Positions 1 to 7,469 of a stretch of 15,714 bases of DNA are shown here, piece by piece. Both the position numbers and the translations under genes were made by a program. The stretch comes from Tubulinosema ratisbonensis (Eukaryota > Microsporidia > Tubulinosematidae). The number at the start of each line of letters is the position of its first letter. The stretch's first letter is position 1. The stretch lies in the NCBI GenBank assembly GCA_004000155.1, contig RCSS01000197.1, forward strand, positions 3,502 to 19,215, written 5' to 3'. Below the pieces are notes generated by a model that had not been told where the DNA came from, made no database searches, and was given only the letters and a program-made list of their open reading frames with translations.

Positions 1-1730
1 ATAACATTCTGCCGACAACTAGAGAGATGAGGTTTTACGGTCTTAATATTGTACCACTGCTTTCTTTTTCCGAGATTAACCTGTATGGAATTCCTTGATG
101 AAGAGACTTTTGTTATCTTATAGGGTCCTGTGTAAGGAGGTTCCAGTTTTCCTTGTTTAAAATTCTTTACAAAAACCTCTTTATTCTTTTCATAAATAAA
201 ATCTAATCTTTTGTTGTTTAATTTATTGTTATTTTTAGAACTATAGATACTAAGTCTTCTTTGCGCCTCTTTTTTCACTTCCTCGTAGTTATCTAGTCTT
301 AATGGGTCAAAAATATTCTCTTTTAACATTATCTGGGTAGGAGAGGAATTTGTTGTGTAACTTTTTATATGATTTAGTTTTATTTCTGCTTTATTAATAT
401 ATTTTCTCAAACTTTTAAATTTGTAAATTTTCAAAATTTCTAAGATAATCCTATTTCGTCTTTCTACAATCCCGTTTCCCTCGGGGTTATAGGGCGAGAT
501 AGGTCTGTGTTTCAATTTAAGTTCGGTCATCTGGTTTGCAAATTCTTTGCTTCTAAAGGTTCTGCCATTATCTGATATTATTATTTCTGGTTTTTCATAT
601 TGTTTGATATATTTACTGATCCCTTTTATTGTCTCCTGTGGGGTTAGACTAAAAACAGGGTAGATTTTTGTAAGTTTGCTAAAAGATTCAGTTACTACTA
701 AGAACCAAAACTTTCTGTTTTTTTTATTATTTTTGATAACCTCCGATTCATTGAAAGGTCCTAAATGATCAACAAATATTTTTCTATGGAGTTTATTACA
801 TCCTAAGTTTCCTTTTATTTTCGCGTATTTGTGCTTGTTTACCTTATTTCTTATGCAGGATATACAGCTCTTTATTGTATTATGCAGTGATTTTTTTATT
901 TCTGGTATGAAAAAATAGTCCTTTATTGTCAGATATAGGGATGTTTCTCCAGGGTGTCCACAATACTCATGTAACTGGTGGCAGAGTTGGTCTTTAATAG
1001 CTTCGGGTATATATATACGTCTTTTGCGGTCTATATATATATTTGGGTTCTCTTTTTTTAATACAATATTATTATTTTTTACTAGATTATTTCTTTTTAT
1101 TTCAATTTCTTTAGGAGGGGGTAATGAATGTAGTATTGTATCCATGATATCTTTAGTAGCTGTATTATTCACTTCCATTCTAGAAAGCAAGTCTGGTACT
1201 AGGTTCTGTTTTCCTTCCACATGGTTTATGGTAATGTTGAATTCGGTTAAGAGAAGTTTCCATCTCTGTAGACGAGAATTTGTAATACTTGTATTGTAAA
1301 GTAAGTTTTTATTGTCTGTAAACACTTGTACTGGGTTATTAAGTATTATGTTCTTAAACTTCTTTAGGGATAAAAGTATACCTAGGAATTCCTTTTCGAC
1401 TATAGTATACCTATGTTCCGTTTCACAGAATTTATGAGAATGTATTCCGATTATTCCATGTGATTGTAACAAGACTCCAGAGCATGCCTTATTTGAACTG
1501 TCTGTTTTAAGTATAAAAATTTCGTTTTCTTTTGGATGCATAATTTTGATATTTTTATTTATTATTTCCATAATTTTATTCCTTGAATTAATTAGTTCTG
1601 TTTTACTTACATCCTTTCCGGTTATTTTATCTGTGAATGGCACTAAAAATTCGCTTAGTCGAGGTATAAATGGGCGGAAAAACCCAAAATAGCCTACCAT
1701 TCTTTGACATTCTTTTGGTGTTTTGGGACA
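1..1730 (-). pseudogene. Ty3/gypsy pol, RNase H and integrase part (open frame, no start, runs off left edge)
   Basis: This is one open frame of about 575 codons without a stop. RNase H covers roughly 1180-1560, with acidic residues in KTDSSN (D codon 1500-1502), VEKEFLG (E codon 1389-1391) and FTDNKN (D codon 1314-1316), followed by the usual VPDLLSR tether (about 1178-1199). The integrase HHCC zinc finger has H codons at 969-971 and 954-956 and C codons at 864-866 and 855-857 (spacing H-x4-H-x29-C-x2-C). The catalytic core has D in FVDHLG (768-770), D in ISDNG (570-572) and E in GIVERRN (462-464), with exactly 35 residues between the second D and the E. A GPY/F module (TGPYKITKV, about 108-133) follows. 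No chromodomain is visible before the edge. All catalytic residues are intact. It is called a pseudogene only because a frameshift separates it from RT; if that shift is a sequencing error, this is part of an intact pol. Confidence 0.92.
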
Positions 1731-2047
1731 ATTTTACTTATTGTTTGCTTAAGGTGTTCCAGGTTAGCTTTGTATCCACTGCCATCTATATCAAGTCCTA
1801 GATACTTTACTTGTGTTTTGAAAAACATACTTTTTCCAAAGTTAATTTCAAAGTTAGATTTTTGTAATCTTTTTACCACTCTTAATATGTTATTTTCATG
1901 TTCTTCTTTTGTTCTATTAAACAATAGTATGTCATCTACGAAAATGATTATATTTTCTATGCCTTCTAAAACCCCTGAGATTGTTCTTTGAAATAGTTTA
2001 GGGCTACTTTTTAGACCAAATGGCAAAGTTGTGAATTTGAACTGTCC
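1694..2047 (-). pseudogene. Ty3/gypsy pol, reverse transcriptase fragment
   Basis: The frame enters from the N at 2048 with GQFKFTTLPFGLKSSP, the RT block around the LPFGL motif. It continues through the active-site box FVDDILLF (both aspartates, codons 1931-1936) and the KVKYLGL-like primer-grip region (seen as QVKYLGLDI). It ends in a stop at 1694-1696. Homology leaves this frame earlier: from about 1727 the expected thumb sequence (KTPKECQRMVGYFGF) continues in the frame of the RNase H-integrase segment. The shift therefore lies in or next to the TTTTGGG run at 1721-1727. The fingers and the first catalytic aspartate block are absent because the sequence changes at the N. A methionine start at 2059 lies beyond the N and is not a real start. 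Confidence 0.9.
1721..1729 (-). other. One-base frameshift within pol
   Basis: RT motifs read in one frame down to about 1730 and connection-domain motifs read in another from about 1727. Adding one base in the CCCAAAA run (minus strand) would put the two readings in one frame. Loss at a homopolymer fits either a real mutation or a base-calling error. Programmed frameshifts in Ty3-like elements lie at the gag-pol junction, not inside RT, so a programmed event is unlikely. Confidence 0.8.
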
Positions 2048-2048
2048 C
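2048..2048. other. Ambiguous base N at a break in the retroelement
   Basis: Left of the N the minus strand encodes mid-RT. Right of it there is a lysine/asparagine-rich reading that starts with its own ATG 229 bases upstream. At least the RT fingers, protease and gag would be expected in between, so this single N may stand for a collapsed repeat or an unsized assembly gap. A second lone N sits at 3085 in non-coding DNA. Confidence 0.6.
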
Positions 2049-2277
2049 NAAATAAACAATATTCTCTTTCTATCCTTTGAATATCTTTTAAATCTAACCC
2101 TGTCTCAAAACAAATTACTTTTCTTTCATTTTCAAATTCTGTTTTCTTCTTTTCCTCTTCATTTTTTAATGTTGAAAAATCTAATGTTTTGTATTGTATT
2201 TTGAAGGATGGTCGAGTGTTTAAGTTAGTTGATTGAGATTGTTTATTGTTATCGTTTGTTTTTTTATTATTTGTCAT
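2049..2277 (-). CDS. Unrecognised N-terminal fragment, possibly the start of the retroelement Gag
   Basis: ATG at 2275-2277 opens a frame that is interrupted by the N at 2048; the few codons after the N in this frame are the RT sequence read out of frame. The first 20 residues are low-complexity and polar (MTNNKKTNDNN, then Gln/Ser/Asn), followed by a charged stretch (NEEEKKKTEFENERK). A soluble, basic start of this kind could be the beginning of a Gag precursor, but no CCHC knuckle or other motif is present. A CCC triplet lies 9 bases before the ATG on the coding strand (2287-2289). It could equally be an unrelated host gene joined here by misassembly. I do not recognise the protein. Confidence 0.4.
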
Positions 2278-3465
2278 TTAAGGTAAGGGATTATTTTTAT
2301 AAATTTTGATTTTAAGTGCTGATTAAAAATATTATTTTAAGTATTTTAATAAATCATTAATTTTATTGTAATTTTTTTTTGAAGAAAATTAGTTTTTTAA
2401 AATAAAATTTTTAAGAATTTTAGCACATGTACAAATAAGAGTTTACTTTTAGAATATATTTAAATATTTTATAAAAGTATAAAATAAGTAAAAAATTATA
2501 ATTTAATGATTTTTAAATTTTTTTTTTGATAAAAACAATTACTTTTGTTTTATTTTACTGGAGTTTTTCGAGTTGTATTTTTTATATAAAACAATTTTAG
2601 TCCTTAATTTAATCATAGATAAAGAAAAGTAAAAGTTACAGCAAAAAGGGGGTTATAATATATAAATTTTATAAGTTAATAGAGTTCTACATCAAAAACT
2701 ATTCGTAACATTTCTGAACTTTAAAAACTTAAGACTGATTTGGAAATGTAAATAAATCGCATTTCACTATTAAATATTTTATTACTAAAAAAAAAATATT
2801 TTAACATTTCATTAATATCTTAATTTAGTTCAAACTGATCTAAAGTCTTAAAAAGTTTTTATTAAAAAGATAGTTTGTTTATTATTAATAAATACTAATG
2901 ACATTAAACAGGTTTTTATATTTTTTTATTAAATTTCTAACACATTAAGTAATATATAGATTAAAAATTTATTCATTGGTAAATTTGCTGATAATTACTA
3001 GTTAAAATATCAAAGATTATATCAAAGGACATAACAACTGTAATATATATTATATTTATCAGATCTACGACTTCTTTGTTTTCGNCAAAAATTATCCTTT
3101 TTAAATTATTTTAGGGGTTATTTATATTTCATATGGTTGAAGAATAGTTTTTTATCCAATTATCTTCTTTTCCAATTATATAACATATATTTTTGTCTAT
3201 GTGACATTAAATAAACTATTATTATTATATTCGTTTTAATACTTTTCTACATTTATTCGAATATTTCTAATTAAAATAATTATTTTCTGTTACGAAAATA
3301 AAAACTTTTTTTTCATATTAAGAAATTTTGAAAAGAAAACAAATAGAAAGAAAAATTTAAGTAAGCCGTCAAAGATATTTAAAAGCCAAAAATATAATAA
3401 ATTTAATTTATATTATTGAGTTTTATAAAATCCCACATTTTCTTGGAAAATTCCTTATCAAGTAT
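2278..3465. other. Non-coding spacer, about 1.2 kb
   Basis: Very AT-rich sequence with A and T homopolymers and stops in all frames. I looked for an LTR flanking the retroelement and found no repeat of a left-hand counterpart in the window, although that counterpart could lie off the edge. The N at 3085 falls here. No RNA gene was recognised. Confidence 0.6.
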
Positions 3466-3497
3466 AAATATAAATAATCTCTAATTTTTTTGCCCTA
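3466..3497 (+). promoter_or_regulatory. Start-proximal CCC motif and shared upstream element
   Basis: CCC at 3493-3495 is followed by two bases and then the ATG at 3498. Such CCC triplets just before the start codon are a described microsporidian expression signal. The 12-mer AAATATAAATAA at 3466-3477 recurs at nearly the same distance before the paralogous gene at 4904. Because the region is so AT-rich, the 12-mer alone is weak evidence; combined with CCC at identical spacing it is more convincing. Confidence 0.55.
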
Positions 3498-3959
3498 ATG
3501 TTTTTATTTACTTTGATGATAAACTGTACGCAAAAACTATCAATTTATGAAGAAATCAAAAAATCATTACTTGATGATTCAAAGATACTTGAAGATAATC
3601 CTAATTTGAATAAGTTTTTAAGAGAGAAATATATAAAAATATACATAAAGCTTCTAGACATCGAAGAATCTATGAGAAAAAAAGAAGAATCAAGTTCTGA
3701 TTCTAAATTAATAAAATTAGTAAAAGATTTCACAGCGTACCTTTATGAACGTTTCTATATGAAAGAGATCGATTACTTGAGTTACGAAAAAATTTTTGAT
3801 GATGAACTGACTGCAAAAGGGTTTTACAAAGACAGTGATGATATGAAATATAATAAATTTTTAAGTGATTTGAGAGTTATAATCGAAGAAGAAAATCGTA
3901 AATTAAAAGATTTTATAAGAGAAAACCTCCCAAATAGCGCGAAATATGAGCTTAATTAA
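3498..3959 (+). CDS. Orphan ~150-residue predicted secreted protein, tandem paralog 1
   Basis: A 153-residue protein of unknown function. The first ten residues (MFLFTLMINC) are hydrophobic and end in Cys10, like a very short signal peptide or anchor. The rest is highly charged and predicted helical, rich in Lys, Glu and Asp, with an acidic/serine patch KKEESSSDSK near residues 61-70. It aligns with the gene at 4904: Cys10 and Asp27-Ser28-Lys29 fall at identical positions. A KY...KL..I pattern matches with a two-residue offset (44-55 here), and AYL..RF...E followed by a KG and a (K/R)xxx(K/D)FL pattern matches in the second half. The start is supported by CCC two bases upstream. No known domain is seen. 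By analogy with microsporidian lineage-specific families it may be exported into the host, but that is inference. Confidence 0.75.
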   Translation: MFLFTLMINCTQKLSIYEEIKKSLLDDSKILEDNPNLNKFLREKYIKIYIKLLDIEESMRKKEESSSDSKLIKLVKDFTAYLYERFYMKEIDYLSYEKIFDDELTAKGFYKDSDDMKYNKFLSDLRVIIEEENRKLKDFIRENLPNSAKYELN

Positions 3960-4873
3960 ATTCTTTAATGTTTGAATTTTTATTTAAAATCAGAATAAGA
4001 TATTTTAGAAGAAGAGAAGTATTTTAATCAAAATTAAATTTTTTATTAATAGAAATATTAATAGACTAAAAATTTTCATTTGATTTTTAAGAAAGCTTGT
4101 TATGTAAGAAAATTGCAACTATAAACGCTTAAAATCTTTTCATATGCTATTTAATTTAGTCCACATGAAGGGGTTTTCGCAAGGATTATATTTGTTATTT
4201 TTTCCAAAAAATGTAAATTAAAACATTCTTAGAATTCTTATTTGACACTTATTAACTAAATAAAACTTAACACTTTTAAAAGTTGTCAAAACCCAAAAAA
4301 TAGCTAATGAACTTTGAATTTTTTTTCAAAAAAAATTATATTAATACTTTAAAACCATATTTAATACTTATTTTAAGCTAAAAAAGCTCCTTTTCGAAAA
4401 TAACAGAATACTTGTAAATAATTTATAGGATTTCAAAGCTAATTATCTTAAAAGATTGCGTTTTTCCACAAATCTTTTTTTCTTTAGAAAATTTTTTATA
4501 AAAAAATTTTCAGCCGCCATTTCTAAAGTCCTCTAGCTTAAAAGTTCAAAAATTTCAGTATCTAAAGAACGTTCTTGTGATAAGCAAAAATTTATTAAAA
4601 GTTTTAAAACGAATGCTGTATTAGATTTGATACGAGCGGAATAGTACTTGTTGTCATAAATTAAAAAATATTTTTTAAATCCACAATTTATTTAAAATTT
4701 TCTTTCTTTATTTTAAAAAAATACAAAATCAAACAATATGTTACCTTTTTAAGACAATAAAATCTTTTTATTACTCCTTTATAGCTGCTAATTATATAGC
4801 AGCTTAAATAATATGGTGTTAAAAATTTTTTAACCAATAATAAAAATTAAACTAAAAAATTATCTTTAATCAA
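3960..4873. other. Non-coding spacer between the tandem paralogs
   Basis: About 0.9 kb of AT-rich DNA without a usable frame. It contains one clear short inverted repeat (4783-4804). Slightly less AT-rich patches near 4510-4580 and 4610-4660 carry stops in every frame I checked and were not recognised. Confidence 0.55.
4783..4804. repeat. Short perfect inverted repeat (8-bp arms)
   Basis: AGCTGCTA at 4783-4790 and TAGCAGCT at 4797-4804 are perfect reverse complements separated by six bases. The arms are unusually GC-rich for this DNA. The repeat lies 100 bases before the gene at 4904. It could form a hairpin or be a protein-binding site; the role is unknown. Confidence 0.6.
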
Positions 4874-4903
4874 AAATATAAATAACTACATTTTGATACC
4901 CTT
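4874..4903 (+). promoter_or_regulatory. Start-proximal CCC motif and shared upstream element
   Basis: CCC at 4899-4901 is followed by two bases and the ATG at 4904, the same spacing as in the paralog at 3498. AAATATAAATAA at 4874-4885 ends 18 bases before the start codon, against 20 bases in the paralog. This suggests the promoter was duplicated with the gene. Confidence 0.55.
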
Positions 4904-5359
4904 ATGTTATTTTGGGCAGTAATAAATATTTGTATGGAAATTGGAACACCACTTAGGAGTGTTAAAATGATTTTAATAGAAGATTCAAAGAGGGTTGATA
5001 TGGGATATAGTAGAAGCATTATAAAAAAGTACGAAGATGTCGCTGAAAAGTTATTTAGAATTTCAAATAGCCAAAGTGGAATAATGAGTAAAGCAAAAAG
5101 GATCTTTAATTTTAAACCCAATCCCCTCACTTCTGCTTTGCAACAAGAACTAGCCGGTAATTTAGCATATTTGATTTTTTCTAGGTTTATTCATAATGAG
5201 TTAATAGACAAAAATTTTAAAGAAAGGCTTGATTTTTTTTTAAACGAAGGAAAGGGGTTATCTATTGAGCAGAGAAAAGAATACTATGATTTTTTGATAA
5301 AATTCGAAAATATTTTATTAAAAAACGCTTTTGGTGGCAAAAAGAGTTTTACTAAATAA
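4904..5359 (+). CDS. Orphan ~150-residue predicted secreted protein, tandem paralog 2
   Basis: A 151-residue protein of unknown function in the same orientation as its paralog, 944 bases downstream. Residues 1-10 (MLFWAVINIC) are hydrophobic and end at Cys10, as in the first copy. Further ungapped identities are Lys21, Leu24 and Asp27-Ser28-Lys29. The KYEDVAEKLFRI segment (42-53) corresponds to KYIKIYIKLLDI in copy 1, and AYLIFSRFIHNEL to AYLYERFYMKEI. The middle differs: this copy is more basic (SKAKRIFNFKPNP) where the first is acidic. Overall identity is low but spread along the protein, so duplication is old or divergence fast, as expected of exposed effectors. A later in-frame Met11 could also serve as a start, but the CCC motif favours the first ATG. 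Confidence 0.75.
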   Translation: MLFWAVINICMEIGTPLRSVKMILIEDSKRVDMGYSRSIIKKYEDVAEKLFRISNSQSGIMSKAKRIFNFKPNPLTSALQQELAGNLAYLIFSRFIHNELIDKNFKERLDFFLNEGKGLSIEQRKEYYDFLIKFENILLKNAFGGKKSFTK

Positions 5360-5655
5360 AATTTTTGTGGATATTAGAATAAGTTTTTTAATCTTTTCTG
5401 CTTTTAATTCTATAATTTAATTCATAAATAGTTCTTTAACTAAAAATTTAGAAATGATTATTTACTTTAAAAATAAAATAACCCTTTTTATCATGTTTTT
5501 TAAAAGTATTGCAGATCTATTTGATAATATGATTAGGAAATTTTGTTATAAATAAAACAATGCAATAAAAAAAATAACAATTTTTTAAAATAAATCATTT
5601 ATTTAATAAGGTTCTTCTTTATAACACAAATAAATAATAAAAATAATAAAACAAA
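5360..5655. other. Spacer between convergent genes
   Basis: AT-rich DNA between the 3' ends of the paralog at 4904 (plus) and the gene at 5656 (minus). Nothing coding is seen. It presumably holds both 3' UTRs; no distinctive terminator is visible. Confidence 0.5.
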
Positions 5656-6027
5656 CTAAAAAATAAACAATTTTCCTTTTTTAGGCTCTTCATACTTTAA
5701 ATAAGCCTTGACACACCTTAACAAAATATCCTTAGCTTTCAAATCTAAATCATTCTCATCAGTCACCAACAAATCATTATTATCATACAAAATAGATTCA
5801 GTCTCTCTTTTTAAGTTGGTAAAAGTATCATTAAACTCTTGTAAATTGTTGTTTTTCTTGTGTAAGTCTACCAAATATAAAAATTCTTCTGTTGACATTG
5901 TATCGTATAAGTTTAATGGTTTTTCTATGTAACCTTCGTTGTACAGTTTTGTTAATAGGTTGTTTAGTTGGGTTGATGGAATTTCTTTTGGAAATTCTTT
6001 TTTTATGTTTGCTAAAAGTTTATCCAT
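5656..6027 (-). CDS. Small conserved-looking protein of unknown function
   Basis: A 123-residue soluble protein that I do not recognise. It looks helical throughout, without a signal peptide or membrane segment. Residues 1-36 (MDKLLANIKKEF, then STQLNNLLTKLYNEGYIEKP) could form a small helical or winged-helix-like unit. Residues 44-80 are charged helix, 81-97 an acidic linker (DNNDLL, DENDLD), and 98-116 a helix (KAKDILLRCVKAYLKYE) before a short hydrophobic end (KLFIF). Codon use looks balanced, unlike the surrounding debris, so it is probably a real gene. The start is supported by an ACCATGG context at 6023-6029. A four-codon upstream ORF (ATG at 6039-6041, stop at 6030-6032) precedes it if the transcript extends that far. 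It is head-to-head with the DUF2439 gene and probably shares its regulatory spacer. Confidence 0.7.
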   Translation of the reverse strand: MDKLLANIKKEFPKEIPSTQLNNLLTKLYNEGYIEKPLNLYDTMSTEEFLYLVDLHKKNNNLQEFNDTFTNLKRETESILYDNNDLLVTDENDLDLKAKDILLRCVKAYLKYEEPKKGKLFIF

Positions 6028-6275
6028 GGTTAATTTACCATTTTTATATTTAAATTAATTAAAAAAATTAATTAATTAAAAATAAATAAAATTAATAAAA
6101 AAAATTAATTAATTAAAAATAAATTACAAATTTTAAATAAAAAAATAAATAAATAAAATTAATAAAAAAAATTAATTAATTAAAAATAAATAAATTATAA
6201 ATAAAATTAAATTAAATTAAAAATAAATAAATAAAATAGTTTAATATTTTATAATTTAGTTTTTATGACTTATCC
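6028..6275. promoter_or_regulatory. Divergent intergenic region (putative bidirectional promoter)
   Basis: The 248 bases between two divergently transcribed genes are almost pure A/T, built from TTAATTAATTAAAAATAAAT-type units. Only a few G or C bases occur, near the two start codons and around 6127. Both promoters must lie here. No CCC triplet is placed as in the other genes; instead both starts have CC directly before the ATG. Confidence 0.5.
6080..6191. repeat. A/T-only direct repeat, two exact 45-base copies 67 bases apart
   Basis: 6080-6124 and 6147-6191 are identical over 45 bases: a TAAATAAAATTAAT segment, a run of eight A, then TTAATTAATTAAAAATAAAT. A shorter copy of the same core with seven A is at 6061-6087. 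The repeat lies wholly inside the divergent spacer and probably arose by slippage or local duplication. Confidence 0.85.
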
Positions 6276-6617
6276 ATGTATCCTTGTATTTACACAAAAG
6301 ACATCCTAAAAAAATCAAAAAAATGGTTAGAAGGATTTATAACTCAAAAGAACACAAAACTTACCTTGTTAGATGAAAATAAAAAAGTAATCTTTGCAAA
6401 ACAAATGAATATAAAAGAATCTGAGTTTAGATTTGGATGTTATTTAGTTTATGCTGAAGAATTTGTAGAAGAAAAATGTCAAAAAAATAATTTAACTGAC
6501 CAATCAGATAAAAAAATAGTAATTGAAAAAAAGAGTGAAATTAAATCAAATGAAAATAATGTAAGAAATGATAAAGAAATATTAGAAATAATAGATGAAT
6601 TATGTAAGAATAAATAA
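6276..6617 (+). CDS. DUF2439 (ZGRF1/Mte1/Dbl2 N-terminal domain) protein, minimal form
   Basis: A 113-residue protein. Residues 1-64 follow the DUF2439 pattern: YPCIYT (2-7), a lysine cluster KKSKKWLEGF (12-21) matching the family's K-x-WxDG-x-L/F, a strand LLDENKKVIF (31-40) matching the LYDE..K..I region, and the closing YLVYAEEF (56-63). In yeasts and animals this domain opens Mte1, Dbl2 and ZGRF1, which work with Mph1/FANCM-type helicases in D-loop and replication-fork repair (family knowledge). Here the domain is followed only by a polar lysine/asparagine linker (70-98) and a short helix RNDKEILEIIDEL (97-109). The large helicase part of ZGRF1 is absent, as in Mte1. An out-of-frame ATG at 6265-6267 opens a 14-codon uORF overlapping the start. 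The identification rests on motif recall, not on a profile search. Confidence 0.68.
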   Translation: MYPCIYTKDILKKSKKWLEGFITQKNTKLTLLDENKKVIFAKQMNIKESEFRFGCYLVYAEEFVEEKCQKNNLTDQSDKKIVIEKKSEIKSNENNVRNDKEILEIIDELCKNK

Positions 6618-6630
6618 ATTAATATTTTAT

Positions 6631-6670
6631 AAAAAATATTTCTTTAAAGAAGAATTATAGAATATTTTTT
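6631..6670. repeat. Nested inverted repeat just after the DUF2439 gene
   Basis: AAAAAATATT (6631-6640) and AATATTTTTT (6661-6670) are perfect 10-base complements with a 20-base loop. Inside lies the palindrome TTCTTTAAAGAA (6640-6651). It begins 14 bases after the stop codon, so it may shape the 3' end of the transcript. Chance occurrence in such AT-rich DNA is quite possible. Confidence 0.45.
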
Positions 6671-7469
6671 AAGTTTTTAATGAGCCTTAGCATATATAAG
6701 CATTTAAAAATATGATTATTAAACTAAAAATCTGATTTTTTTATTTAAAATATTTTATTTCATCTGATTTTATTGAAAGGGTAATTTTTTATTTAAAGAA
6801 ATAAGAAATAAAAGATTTAAATAGATATTTAAAATAATAAATAAATTAATTTTTTAATTTTATTCAATTTAATAGAAGAAAAAGTAAAAAATTAGAATTA
6901 TTTTAGATCAAAAAAAGTTTTTTTTTGTAGATGACATCAATAAAATGATAAGATTTAATTTTAATTAAGGATCAATACTTACCTTGTCTTAATCAGTATA
7001 TTTTATCATGAAAATGAATTAAAATCTTTAAAAAAATCTCATTTTAAAGGACAAAAAACATCTTCAAAAGAAAAATAAATTACTTTATAAATAATTAATA
7101 TATTTATTTTTATTAGAAAATAAAATAAATGATATTGATTTTATTATCTAATAATAATTTAAAAAATTTTAAAAAATAAATGGCTATAATTAATTATACG
7201 ATTCTATGTTTTGTAGTTAATTTAAAATGTAGTATATAATTAAAAAATATGTTATTAATAGAATTTTTATAAATTTAGACGATCTGTTTTATTTTCACCC
7301 TGTGGTGTAAATAACGAGGATAAAAAAATAAATATTAAAAAAAAACTTTAAAATAAATTCAAAAAAAATAAAAATATTAATCATAAATAAACCAAATAAT
7401 AAATTAAATCTTTATAAAATTAAGTACCTCGTCAAATAAGTTAGCACGATTATATCAATAATAGCAAAT
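6671..7469. other. Non-coding spacer, about 0.8 kb
   Basis: AT-rich with no usable frame on either strand. One less AT-rich spot, TTTTCACCCTGTGGTGTAAA around 7292-7311, contains the small hairpin-capable CACC-CTGT-GGTG. I attach no function to it. Confidence 0.5.

Larger units (their letters stand above)
1..2047 (-). mobile_element. Ty3/gypsy LTR retrotransposon, pol portion, cut by the window edge
   Basis: Reading from right to left, the domains come in the Ty3/gypsy order: reverse transcriptase, RNase H, then integrase. In Ty1/copia elements integrase precedes RT, so the order alone assigns the superfamily. The 3' end of pol, any 3' LTR and the target-site duplication lie off the left edge. 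Gag, protease and the first part of RT are missing, because the reading changes at the N at 2048. I see no LTR on the right side. The element is visibly less AT-rich than the flanking DNA and is nearly free of stops, so it is probably a recent insertion. Confidence 0.9.

Noticed and set aside
1024..1299. 91-codon plus-strand frame with a hydrophobic N-terminus
   Set aside because: It lies antisense to the RNase H-integrase coding strand, whose motifs are unmistakable. It is a shadow.
1704..1991. 95-codon plus-strand frame
   Set aside because: Antisense to the RT segment carrying FVDDILLF; composition and motifs support only the minus strand.
2090..2110. GLDLKD in the 2049-2277 frame as the RT block containing the first catalytic Asp (LDLxxGYxQI)
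   Set aside because: The residues after it (IQRIEREYCLF) do not match the block, and only about a dozen residues separate it from the LPFGL region, far too few for RT.
5708..5932. 74-codon plus-strand frame
   Set aside because: Antisense shadow of the 123-residue gene.
6970..7010. Possible splice-site-like text (ACTTACCTTGTC on the plus strand, GTAAG-type on the minus)
   Set aside because: No coding frame adjoins it on either strand, and introns are rare in microsporidia.
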